From Methylocystaceae bacterium (lineage in GTDB: Bacteria > Pseudomonadota > Alphaproteobacteria > Rhizobiales > Beijerinckiaceae): a stretch of 27,926 nt of DNA. The notes beneath the pieces were generated by a model, which made no database searches, was not told where the DNA came from, and saw only the letters and a list, made by a program, of their open reading frames with translations. Below, piece by piece: positions 1 to 7,646 of the stretch. Numbering within the stretch: the first letter of the stretch is position 1; every line of letters starts with the position of its first letter. Position numbers and translations under genes: made by a program. Where the stretch lies: NCBI GenBank assembly GCA_003152255.1, contig PLZT01000385.1, forward strand, positions 5,987 through 33,912, written 5' to 3'.

Positions 1-515
1 TCCTCGAGAAGCTTTTGGGGCAGATCCTGATGAACGCCGCCAATACGGAAATAGTTGGCGTGCAAGCGCGCGCCCGAGGCGCGCTCATAGAAAACCATCA
101 GCTTTTCTCGCTCCTCGAAACCCCATAAGTTCGGGGTGAGCGCGCCAATGTCCGACGCCTGCGTGGTGATATTGAGCAGATGGGAAAGAAGCCGACCGAT
201 CTCGCAAAAGAGCACGCGGATGAGCTGCGCTCGCTTTGGAAGCTCGAGCCCCAGCAGCCTCTCCGCCGCAAGACAGAAGGCATGCTCTTGATTCATCGGC
301 GCGACATAATCCAGCCGATCGAAATAGGGCAGCGCTTGTAGGTACGTCTTGCTCTCGATGAGCTTCTCGGTGCCGCGATGCAAAAACCCGATATGCGGAT
401 CGACGCGAGTAACCACTTCCCCGTCAAGTTCGAGCAGGAGTCGGAGCACGCCGTGAGCCGCCGGATGCACCGGTCCGAAATTTACCGTGAAGTCGCGTGC
501 CGATTCGAGTCTCAT
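1..515 (-). CDS. nuoD: NADH-quinone oxidoreductase subunit D (NuoD), N-terminal part
   Basis: This is the 49-kDa-type subunit of respiratory complex I, part of the peripheral arm at the quinone site. The 171 readable codons start at ATG (513-515) and run off the left edge. Family signatures are clear: [14 protein letters not shown] near the start, [66 protein letters not shown] and GGVHQDLP. Some positions differ from the usual alphaproteobacterial text, for example [15 protein letters not shown] where NVTTQAMDVGALTPP is usual. In a standard nuo operon nuoA, nuoB and nuoC precede nuoD. Here the upstream neighbour is an unrelated divergent gene, so nuoD heads its own transcription unit. That suggests a secondary or rearranged complex I cluster. 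The identification is secure; the paralogue status is inference. Confidence 0.93.
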   Translation of the reverse strand, partial: MRLESARDFTVNFGPVHPAAHGVLRLLLELDGEVVTRVDPHIGFLHRGTEKLIESKTYLQALPYFDRLDYVAPMNQEHAFCLAAERLLGLELPKRAQLIRVLFCEIGRLLSHLLNITTQASDIGALTPNLWGFEEREKLMVFYERASGARLHANYFRIGGVHQDLPQKLLE

Positions 516-568
516 GGCGCCCACGTGATCACATAAACTAACGCCGTCAAAAGGTGGAGGTTCCCTCC

Positions 569-1375
569 ATGGTGAAGAGCGGGTTGAGGAGCGAAGGCAA
601 GTCCGACAGCATTTTCGCGAAGGCGCGGAGCGCGGGCGCGGATCTCGTGGCCCTTGGGGAAAAGCTGAAGGAGCGCAAGGCGGAACTAAGTGAAAGGGCC
701 GCCAGAAAAGAGCTTCATGCGAAGCCGCTCTCGTTCAAGAGCTTCGCGAAACTAGCCGAGGAGGCAAACATGGGATCTTATCAGAGTGGCCGCGATTACG
801 AAGAACGCGGTTCCTCGCGCTATCGCGATGAGAAGTATGCGGGACACTCCCGCGATGAGCAGGGTCGTTTCGCGAGCGACGAAGACAATGGGCGCGGGCG
901 CGGGCGCGAATACGAGCGCCGTGAGCGAGACGATAGCGATTATCGTTCATCTTCATCCTCGCACGGACGCCCCTATCAGGATGACGAATATTCTTCGCGT
1001 GCGCAGCGCATGCCGGAGCGCGACGAATATGGCCGGTTCATGAGCGACGATGACCATCGAAGCCAAGGTTACTCCCGCGGACGCGATTACGAGGACGAGC
1101 GGCGAGCTTCGCGTGGCAGCGGCCATGGCGGCTGGTTCGGCGATCCCGAAGGACATGCCGAAGCCGCGCGCCGAGGCTGGGATGAGCGCGAGGGCGAGCG
1201 TCGCTCTTACGACGAAGACACCAGAGGTTATTCGTCGCAAAGCGGCGGACGGCGCTATGAGTCCCGGTCGCGGCAGGACGAAGGCGAACGGCGCCAGAGC
1301 GGTCATGGCGGTTGGTTCGGCGATCCGGAAGGCCATTCGCAGGCCTCGCGTCGCGGCTGGCACCACCGCGGTTAG
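569..1375 (+). CDS. Low-complexity stress-type protein with two [12 protein letters not shown] repeats
   Basis: The 268-residue product is very hydrophilic and rich in Arg, Asp, Glu, Ser and Gly. It carries two copies of [12 protein letters not shown](A/S)(E/Q)A(A/S)RRGW, the second at the C terminus, and two copies of a RDE(Q/Y)GRF(A/M)SD(E/D)D motif. The Gly-Trp repeats resemble KGG-type stress-induced repeats common in Rhizobiales proteins of unknown function. Two starts are plausible. ATG 569 follows GGTGGAGG by 8 bases, with an in-frame GTG at 554. ATG 770 follows a stronger GAGGAGG. The extra N-terminal 67 residues are charged, predicted helical and show coding-like GC at third positions, so I keep the longer form. 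The shorter form would leave a more normal 254-base divergent promoter region facing nuoD. The DUF892 gene follows after 25 bases and is probably co-transcribed. A role in desiccation or general stress is inference. Confidence 0.75.
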   Translation: MVKSGLRSEGKSDSIFAKARSAGADLVALGEKLKERKAELSERAARKELHAKPLSFKSFAKLAEEANMGSYQSGRDYEERGSSRYRDEKYAGHSRDEQGRFASDEDNGRGRGREYERRERDDSDYRSSSSSHGRPYQDDEYSSRAQRMPERDEYGRFMSDDDHRSQGYSRGRDYEDERRASRGSGHGGWFGDPEGHAEAARRGWDEREGERRSYDEDTRGYSSQSGGRRYESRSRQDEGERRQSGHGGWFGDPEGHSQASRRGWHHRG

Positions 1376-1400
1376 AAGATTCAATCAACAGGAGACGCAC

Positions 1401-1904
1401 ATGTCGCTTTTCGGAAAAAACATCGCGCACCTCGACGAGCTGTTCGCCGATGAGCTCAAGAACATCTACTACATGGAAAATCAGATCGTCGAAAATCTGC
1501 CGGACATGATCGAGGCCGCAACTTCGCCGGAACTAAAGCAGGCGCTTTCGGCCCATCTCAGCGAGACCAAAGGCCAGGTGAAGCGGCTCGAAAAAGTGTT
1601 CGCACTGCACGGCGCGCGCGCCACGAACGGGTCCTGCGCGGCAATCGACGGACTGATCAAAACCGCGGGTGACGCGCCGTCAGAGATCGAAGACAAGAAA
1701 GTGCTCGACGCGGCCATCGTCGCCGCGGCGCAACAGATCGAGCACCACGAGATCGCCGTGCACGGCTCGATCATCGCTTGGGCGAAAGAGCTTGGCCGCG
1801 ACGATTGCGCTTCGATTCTTGCCGACACGATTGCGGAAGAGAAGTCGGCGGATCAAAAGCTGTCGGCGCTCGCCGAAGGCGGGATCAACCGCCGAGCCGC
1901 GTGA
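1401..1904 (+). CDS. DUF892 / YciE-like ferritin-like domain protein
   Basis: The 167-residue cytosolic protein is predicted to be a four-helix ferritin-like bundle. It opens with LDELFADELKNIYYMENQIVENLPDMIEAA, the typical DUF892 (YciE/YciF) N terminus. Metal-ligand-type Glu and His residues recur along the helices: ADELKNIYYMENQ, HLSETKGQ, QQIEHHEIAVHGS and TIAEEKSADQKL. The start is ATG 1401, preceded by AGGAG 6 bases upstream. An in-frame open reading extension back to 1050 only overlaps the preceding gene and is not used. Members of this family are often stress-induced; a role in iron handling or oxidative-stress defence is inferred from the fold. Linkage to the preceding repeat protein suggests a small stress operon, and a strong stem-loop follows the stop. 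Confidence 0.88.
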   Translation: MSLFGKNIAHLDELFADELKNIYYMENQIVENLPDMIEAATSPELKQALSAHLSETKGQVKRLEKVFALHGARATNGSCAAIDGLIKTAGDAPSEIEDKKVLDAAIVAAAQQIEHHEIAVHGSIIAWAKELGRDDCASILADTIAEEKSADQKLSALAEGGINRRAA

Positions 1905-1942
1905 TCATCCAATAATGGGTCCGTCAAATAGACGGGCTCGCA

Positions 1943-1982
1943 CCCCGCGCGGCCAAGGGCTTACGCGAAAGGCTGCGCGGGG
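1943..1982 (+). terminator. GC-rich stem-loop between convergent genes
   Basis: CCCCGCGCGGCC (1943-1954) pairs with GGCTGCGCGGGG (1971-1982) through 12 pairs, one of them G-U, around a 16-base loop. It lies 38 bases after the DUF892 stop and before the convergent kaiB stop at 2081. There is no clear T-run, so it may act as a Rho-assisted or bidirectional terminator, or only protect the 3' end. The remaining bases between 1905 and 2080 show no gene. Confidence 0.4.
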
Positions 1983-2080
1983 CGTCCGTTTAGACTCGGT
2001 CACGGGTTTGGCCTCTTCATCGTCCAATCAAACTGCTCGGTCGAAATCTCCAAAATCGAGTCATCGCCATCATGAACCGA

Positions 2081-2404
2081 TCAACTAGCCGCGTGCGGGC
2101 GAATGTCCAGTCCGACAAGAACGCGTTCCTCGTTGGAAAGATCTCCAATGATTTTCTTTATAGGCTCCGGAAGCCGCCGAACCAGGGTCGGAACAGCCAG
2201 AATTTGATCGCCCGCGGCCAGTTGGGGTCGCTCAAAAAGATCAATGACTTCAATCGAATAGCGGCCTTCAAGATGCTCAGCGCATATCCGGTTGAGGTTT
2301 TTGATGGCGCGAATGGATTTGTCCGTTTGGCCAGCCACATAGAGGCGCAGGTTCCAAGATTCATTGGCGCTATCCGAAGCTGGATCCCCAGTGTGCTGGT
2401 TCAT
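2081..2404 (-). CDS. kaiB: Circadian clock protein KaiB homologue
   Basis: The 107-residue thioredoxin-like protein matches KaiB closely: [49 protein letters not shown], then [18 protein letters not shown]. In cyanobacteria KaiB binds phosphorylated KaiC and sequesters KaiA. In bacteria without KaiA, KaiB/KaiC pairs are linked to timing or stress responses. ATG 2404 lies inside the end of the kaiC reading frame (35-base overlap), as expected for a translationally coupled kaiC-kaiB operon. The gene looks intact, with full family length and conserved core, but its partner kaiC is truncated. KaiB may therefore act alone, with another KaiC elsewhere, or be on the way out. Confidence 0.93.
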   Translation of the reverse strand: MNQHTGDPASDSANESWNLRLYVAGQTDKSIRAIKNLNRICAEHLEGRYSIEVIDLFERPQLAAGDQILAVPTLVRRLPEPIKKIIGDLSNEERVLVGLDIRPHAAS

Positions 2405-3437
2405 CGCGGTTGCCCTTTGCGTCTTTGAGGTCGTTTCCGCGCGGTGGGGACAGGGGGGCTCGCTTTACTTGAACGCCCTCTTTATCGATCTCCATGACGC
2501 GCAGTTGCGAAGAATGCGACATGCCGCGCGACTTGACGACTTGGAGTCGGCGCACAACGTCGTCGCCCTTCGACGTATTACGAACCAAAATCCAGGTGTC
2601 CATGATCGAAGATACGCTTAAGTCGGTTTGGTCGTCGTTCACTTGCAGCGTTGTAAACAGCGCGGTCAGGCCAACCGTCTTCAAATGGTCGATAAGTCGC
2701 GGCAGCATGCCCTGCGTTTGATGCAATGCACCGCTGGACAACAAGGCTGAAAGCGGGTCTACGATCGCGACGTCTGGCTTGAAATCGTCGACATCCTTGA
2801 TCATCGAAGCCAGATGCGGTTCCAGCCCCTGGAAGCTCGGGCGCGCCGCATGGCAGCGCAGTGAGCCGCCGTCGATCCATGGCTGGAGATTGATCCCGAT
2901 CGAGCGCATGTTGCGCGTCAACTGACTTGGACTTTCCTCAAAGGAGAAAAAGAGGCAGCGTTCGCCGCGACGGCAAGCGGCGTCCGCGAAATGGGCGGCA
3001 ACGCTGGTCTTTCCGGTCCCTGCCCCGCCGCCGAGCAAGACGCTGGAGCCTTTGAAGTAACCTTTGCCTTCAAACATCGCGTCAAGACCGGGTACGCCGG
3101 TGCCGACTCGTTCGTTGGAGGCGATTTGGGCAAGGCCAAGCGATGTCACCGGCAATACCGTGATGCCGTCGCGATCAATCAGAAACGGATATTCGTTCGT
3201 GCCGTGGGCTGAACCTCGATACTTCACCACACGCAATCGGCGCGTTGATGACTGCGCGACGACGCGGTGATCCAGCACGATCACACAATCTGAAATATAT
3301 TCTTCGACGCCGTGACGCGTAAGGCCGCTTTCGCCATGCTCAGCCGTGATAATGGCCGGTAGTTCACGGTCTTTTCGCCTAAAACGGAAAAAAATCCAAA
3401 GCACAGCAGATGGCCGCTGGCGCGGCCCTCGCCGCAA
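2370..3437 (-). pseudogene. kaiC: KaiC homologue missing most of its first ATPase domain
   Basis: KaiC is a double RecA-like ATPase and autokinase. Reading from TTG 3437, residues 1-22 have no KaiC match and are the antisense of a DUF3008 fragment. From about residue 23 the text is the last part of domain CI (AIITAEHGESGLTRHGVEEY, YRGSAHGTNEYPFLIDRDGI). A complete CII domain follows: Walker A GGGAGTGKTS (136-145), FSFEES with the paired catalytic glutamates (167-168), Walker B DVAIVDPLS, and a phosphosite stretch VSSIMDT (Ser 276-277) where cyanobacterial KaiC has Ser-Thr. About 200 N-terminal residues, including the CI Walker motifs, are absent. No convincing start codon or ribosome site precedes the remnant. 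CII might still be made from an unrecognised start, but hexamer formation through CI should be lost. kaiB follows with a 35-base overlap. Confidence 0.8.
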
Positions 3438-3535
3438 AGCGCGGTGACATCAAAAAAAGCGAACTAAAGGGCGCGTCGAGATCCATGGCCAAGACGAAAC
3501 GCAAGGGAAAACCAGGTCACGTGGCGCACCGCTGA
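3392..3535 (+). pseudogene. DUF3008 gene remnant, no start codon, internal deletion
   Basis: In one frame this reads [19 protein letters not shown], then IKKSELKGASRSM, AKTKRKGKPGHVAHR and a TGA stop. That is a near copy of the intact DUF3008 protein encoded at 11142-11330. The first three codons (Met-Pro-Ala) are missing exactly where the kaiC remnant on the other strand begins. Twelve codons between two ATG codons of the intact copy are also absent, so SM runs straight into A-x-TKRKGKP. The remnant overlaps the artificial 5' extension of kaiC, so the kaiC/DUF3008 junction is a rearrangement breakpoint near 3371-3392. Confidence 0.78.
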
Positions 3536-3560
3536 CGCTAACGGTCAATGGCGCTTTCTG

Positions 3561-5840
3561 TCAGCTCAGCAGCTTCTCGATTCGTATGGGAAGATCGCGA
3601 ATGCGCTTGCCGGTCGCGTGAAATACAGCGTTGGCCACCGCCGCATTGACGCCGACATTCCCGAGTTCCCCAATCCCCTTAATCCCCAAGGGATTGACCT
3701 GCGTGTCATTTTCCGGAACCAGGATCACCTTCACATCGCCAATGTCGGCGTTGACGGGGATCAGATATTCCGCAAGATTGGTGTTGTAGTAGCGAGCCGA
3801 GCGAGCGTCGATCTCCGTCGCCTCATGCAACGCCGAGGACAGGCCGAAGATAAGGCCACCCATGAGCTGGCTCTCCGCCGTTGTTTTATTGACGATAGTG
3901 CCGGCGGCATACGCACCGACCGCGCGCGGGGCTCTCACTTCGCAGGTGCGGGCATGGATCCGCACTTCAACGAATTGCGCCCCAAAGGCGAATTGCACGC
4001 GATCATCGAGCCCCGCCCCGCCCTTCATTTCGCTTCGCCCCTCGAAAAGCTTGCGCACGCCAGCGCGTTGCGAAGCATAAGGCGCGTTCTCGACATAGGA
4101 CTCGATTGCGCCGCCCGAGGCGCGTTTCATCACGTCCGTTAGACTCTCCGAAACGTCGTTCTCGCCGGTGACCCGGCCATTTGCAAAGACGATCGATGAT
4201 CCATCGACATCCTTCCAGGGCGATCCGTCGTCATTTTGCGCCGCGTCGATGATGCGCTTCTTGATTTCCTCGCAGGCCTTGGCCACGGCGTTGCAGATGC
4301 TCGCCGTCGTATTTGACCCGCCGGTGACGGGGGCGGGCGGCAGATCGCTGTCGCCGACGATGACATCAATGCTCTCGATCGGTACGCCGAGGCGGTCCGA
4401 GACTGTCATGGCGATGATCGTATAGACGCCATTGCCGATCTCATGCGTCGCTGTCTGTACGATCACGGCGCCTTCGGGCGTGAGCCGCACGCGGGCGCAC
4501 GCCGGCGCGATCAGCGTCGGATACATGGTCGCGGCGCAGCCCCAACCGATTTGCCAGTCGCCCTCGCGCATCGAACCGGGTTCAGGCTTTCGCGCCGACC
4601 AGCCGAAAGCCGCCGCCGCTTTGTCGAAGCATGGCATCAGCGAGCGTGAGGTAAAGGGCAAGCCTTTGATCGGTTCGTACTGCGTGTCGTTGCGTCGACG
4701 TAGTTCGATCGGATCGAGTTTCAGTTTATAGGCGAGTTCGTCCATCGCGCTTTCGATCGCGAAAAGGTAAGGCGTCTCCGGTGGCGAGCGCATAAAGCCC
4801 GGCGTATTGCGGTCCGCGCGCACCATGAACACTTTGGAATCGATATTGGGACAGGCGTAAAGCCGGGTCGAAGCGTCGGTGCCGGAAACGTTGTAGTTGT
4901 CGGGGCGCGAAGTGACCTCCCAACCGTAATGGGAAAGCGACACCAGCTTGCCGTCCGCCGTCGCGCCCAGCTTGATCTGGTGGCGCGTCTCGGCGCGGTA
5001 GGTCGCAATCGTAAACCCCTGCGTTCGCGTCGCCTCGAGCTTCACGGGTCTGCCTAGGCGCTTCGCCGCTAGCGCGACGATAGCGGTACGCTGCGTGAGC
5101 GTGCCACGCGAACCGAAGGCGCCGCCGACGAAGGGCGAAACCACGCGAATGTTTTCGACAGGAGTTCCAAGCTGCTCGGAGAGTCCATTCTTGAAACCCC
5201 ATACGTTTTGGCTCGACTCCCACACCGTCAGACGATCACCGTTCCAGGCGCAAATTGTCGTGAACAGCTCGATGGGGTTATGGTGCTGCGTCGGCGTGCT
5301 GTATATCGCTTCGAGTTTCTGGTCCGCGCTATCATACGCGGAGTCGGCGTCGCCCACCTTCGGGTCTTCGTGAGTCTTCGAAACATCGGCGACCGCGACG
5401 ACTTCGGCGCCGTCGTGATCGAAACCGGCGGTCGCCGTCTCCTGCTGGTATTCGACTCGCAGCCGATGCGCCGCCTCGCGCGCGGACTCGAATGTTTCGG
5501 CGACGACCATGGCGACGATCTGGCCGTCATGCCAGATCTTGTTCGATGAAAGCGGTGCGATGCTTGTGCCCATATAACCGTGATCGAGCACGATCTTACC
5601 GCTTTTGATGCGTTCGCCGACGTTGCCATATGTCAAAATATCCACAACGCCGAAGACGGCCCGAGAGTCCCGCTCGTCGATCGAGACGATATGTCCACGA
5701 GCGATCGCGCTTGTGACGAGATAGGCGTAAAGCGCATGCGGCACGGGCTCGTCCATGCCGTAGACGGCCGTGCCCGCGACCTTTTGCCGCGCGTCCCAGC
5801 GCGGAGCGGCGTCGCCGATTTTCACGCTTTGTCCGGACAT
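3561..5840 (-). CDS. paoC: Molybdopterin-binding subunit of PaoC/xanthine dehydrogenase-type aldehyde oxidoreductase
   Basis: The 759-residue large subunit of a xanthine-oxidase-family molybdoenzyme probably oxidises aldehydes to acids at a Mo-cytosine-dinucleotide centre. It shows an N-terminal aldehyde-oxidase hammerhead region (DARQKVAGTAVYGMDEPVP), the GGAFGSRG cofactor loop (239-246), and near the end KGIGELG with the general-base Glu at about 725. Length and organisation fit E. coli PaoC better than XdhB or CoxL. It is the last gene of a three-gene minus-strand operon and starts 2 bases after the stop of the FAD-subunit gene. The XdhC-like insertion chaperone (paoD), next in the E. coli operon, is not here; the space downstream holds only the DUF3008 remnant. 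The subunit is intact, but its FAD partner is frameshifted, so assembly is doubtful. The actual substrate cannot be read from the sequence. Confidence 0.9.
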   Translation of the reverse strand: MSGQSVKIGDAAPRWDARQKVAGTAVYGMDEPVPHALYAYLVTSAIARGHIVSIDERDSRAVFGVVDILTYGNVGERIKSGKIVLDHGYMGTSIAPLSSNKIWHDGQIVAMVVAETFESAREAAHRLRVEYQQETATAGFDHDGAEVVAVADVSKTHEDPKVGDADSAYDSADQKLEAIYSTPTQHHNPIELFTTICAWNGDRLTVWESSQNVWGFKNGLSEQLGTPVENIRVVSPFVGGAFGSRGTLTQRTAIVALAAKRLGRPVKLEATRTQGFTIATYRAETRHQIKLGATADGKLVSLSHYGWEVTSRPDNYNVSGTDASTRLYACPNIDSKVFMVRADRNTPGFMRSPPETPYLFAIESAMDELAYKLKLDPIELRRRNDTQYEPIKGLPFTSRSLMPCFDKAAAAFGWSARKPEPGSMREGDWQIGWGCAATMYPTLIAPACARVRLTPEGAVIVQTATHEIGNGVYTIIAMTVSDRLGVPIESIDVIVGDSDLPPAPVTGGSNTTASICNAVAKACEEIKKRIIDAAQNDDGSPWKDVDGSSIVFANGRVTGENDVSESLTDVMKRASGGAIESYVENAPYASQRAGVRKLFEGRSEMKGGAGLDDRVQFAFGAQFVEVRIHARTCEVRAPRAVGAYAAGTIVNKTTAESQLMGGLIFGLSSALHEATEIDARSARYYNTNLAEYLIPVNADIGDVKVILVPENDTQVNPLGIKGIGELGNVGVNAAVANAVFHATGKRIRDLPIRIEKLLS

Positions 5841-5842
5841 GC

Positions 5843-6843
5843 TTATATCTCCAACGCTTTCGCCGTGAGCAGCGCGCGCACCAAAGTACGACGACCGAGT
5901 TCCGGCTTGAAGTCGTTTTGCCCATGCGTGACCGCGCTTTTGAAGGCGATTTCCGCCGCCGCCCGCGCGCTGTCCTCGTCCAGTTTCCTGCCTTTCAGCG
6001 CTTCTTCGGCTTCCGCCGCTCGCCAGGGCTTATAGGCGACGCCGCCAAGCCCGATACGCGCCTCGTTCACGACCTCGCCGTGCATATCAAGCGCCACGGC
6101 GGCGCTCGCCAATGCGTATTCATATGATTCGCGATCTCGAATCTTGAGATAGAACGAGCGCTTCGTCCAAGGGCCCGAGGGAATTGAAAAGCCAGTGATC
6201 ATCTCGCCCGGCTCCAAAATCGTCTCGACCTCTGGCTTATCGGGGCCGAGGGAAGCTGCTCGAAAGCAATATTCCGCGTGCGTCGTGGGCCGGAGAGATG
6301 CGCCGTTGCGCGCAGAGCAATCAGCGCTTGCGCGAAATCACCGCCATAAGTCGCGATGCACTGATCGCTGACGCCGAGCACCGCATGTTTGCGGTTAACG
6401 CCTTGCAAAGCCGCGCAGCCAGACCCCGGCGCTCGCTTATTGCAGTGGGTCCAGCTGGTGTCGCGGAAATATTCGCAACGCGTGCGCTGCATAACATTGC
6501 CGCCGAGACTGGCCATGTTGCGAATCTGCGGACTCGCCGCCAATTCCAGCGACTGGGCGATGACGGGATAATCGCGCTTGATGCGCTCGTCGTCGGCCGC
6601 CGCGGCCATGCGGACGAGGGCGCCCAGGCGCAACTCATTGCCGCGCGACTCGATCGCCCCCAAGCTTTGCTCCAACCCATTGATGTCCACTACCTCCCGC
6701 GGCCGCATGACGTCGAGCTTCATGAGGTCGAGTAGAGTAGTGCCTCCCGCCAAGAATGCGGCATTGGCGAGATTTGTCCCGCGCCGCTGCAAGGCATGCA
6801 GCGCATTGGCGTCGTCGACGCGACGATACTCGAATGGACGCAC
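5843..6843 (-). pseudogene. paoB: FAD/[4Fe-4S] subunit of aldehyde oxidoreductase, frameshifted
   Basis: This is a PaoB-type subunit that passes electrons through FAD and a [4Fe-4S] cluster. The first piece (start ATG 6843) has the FAD-domain opening MRPFEYRRVDDA, the FAD loop FLAGGTTLLDLMKLD, and PQIRNMASLGGNVMQRTRC. The cluster region HCNKRAPGSGC plus a later SDQC follows. After NIAFEQLPSAP the frame turns to nonsense and stops. The continuation (DKPEVETILEPGEMITGF onward, to the stop at 5843) lies in another frame. Inserting one base near the GGGGCC run at 6242-6247 would restore about 333 residues, normal for the family. The downstream piece has an internal ATG but no FAD site of its own. 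Either the gene is a recent pseudogene or this is a homopolymer sequencing error. Confidence 0.85.
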
Positions 6844-6846
6844 GGC

Positions 6847-7449
6847 TCAGCCCTCCGCGATCGAGGCTTTGGCCTGCGCGATCGCCGCGATAATATGCGG
6901 ATACGCGGCGCAGCGGCAAAGATTGCCGCTCATATACTCTCGCACCTCGGCGTCGCTGCCGGCGTGTCCCTCCGTCACGCAGCCGATGCCCGACATGATT
7001 TGTCCCGGCGTACAATAGCCGCATTGGAACGCATCGCACTCCATGAAGGCCTGCTGCAGCGGATGCAGCTTGTCGCCCGAGGCAATGCCTTCGATCGTCG
7101 TCACCGGGCGCCGGACAGCAGCCGCAAGCGTGAGACAAGACAGCACGCGCTTGCCGCCGACGAGCACGGTGCACGCCCCGCATTGACCGTGATCGCAGCC
7201 CTTTTTCGAGCCCGTGAGGCCGATATGTTCACGCAGCGCGTCGAGTAACGTCGTGCGATTGTCGAGCACTACGCGATAGGGCGTCTCGTTCACCACGAGC
7301 GCGATCTCCATCGAGTTTTGCTCGGGTTTTGCTCGCGCATCCTGCTGTTGCTTCGCTTCGGCCAAAGCGTCGCCCCGCAACACGGACAGCGCGGCTCCGC
7401 CGACGAGAATATGGCGGCGATTTGGGTGACGGGATTCAGCGTCCGCCAT
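6847..7449 (-). CDS. paoA: [2Fe-2S] subunit of PaoABC-type aldehyde oxidoreductase, Tat-exported
   Basis: This 200-residue protein carries the two [2Fe-2S] clusters of the molybdoenzyme. The plant-type cluster ligands are Cys 85, 90, 93 and 105 (GCDHGQCGACTV, then LSC). The second cluster uses Cys 143, 146, 178 and 180 (CGYCTPGQ, then LCRC). The N terminus has a twin-arginine signal (NRRHILVGGAALSVL, residues 10-24), as in E. coli PaoA, so the complex is probably folded in the cytosol and exported by Tat to the periplasm. ATG 7449 follows AGGAG by 6 bases. It is the first gene of the operon; the FAD gene begins 3 bases after its stop. An AT-rich divergent region upstream separates it from ligD. 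Confidence 0.92.
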   Translation of the reverse strand: MADAESRHPNRRHILVGGAALSVLRGDALAEAKQQQDARAKPEQNSMEIALVVNETPYRVVLDNRTTLLDALREHIGLTGSKKGCDHGQCGACTVLVGGKRVLSCLTLAAAVRRPVTTIEGIASGDKLHPLQQAFMECDAFQCGYCTPGQIMSGIGCVTEGHAGSDAEVREYMSGNLCRCAAYPHIIAAIAQAKASIAEG

Positions 7450-7568
7450 GAGCTACTCCTGCTTTCGCCAAAAACTGAGTCCTAAATAGGCTGAGCGAGC
7501 TCGGAGTCACGCGCCACAAAGAATTTTGGTTTGTCGCAAAATTTGGTTTTGGATGGGACATCCCGCCT
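7450..7568. promoter_or_regulatory. Divergent intergenic region between paoA and ligD
   Basis: This 119-base stretch is more AT-rich than its flanks. It contains two near-identical blocks, GAATTTTGGTTTG (about 7522-7534) and AAATTTGGTTTTGG (about 7539-7552), in direct orientation. It must hold the promoter of the minus-strand paoABC operon and possibly that of ligD. The repeats could be an operator. I recognise no specific regulator site, and no regulator gene is adjacent. Confidence 0.35.
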
Positions 7569-7646
7569 GTGAGGCCTCGATCAGCGCAAGCCGGGTTGGA
7601 TGAAGGTGGAAATGCACGCCGCCGAGCGAGCCCCCCGCCCGCGCCG

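Noticed and set aside
1050..1400. N-terminal extension of the DUF892 gene
   Set aside because: It overlaps the repeat-protein gene in another frame; ATG 1401 with AGGAG is the proper start and matches the family length.
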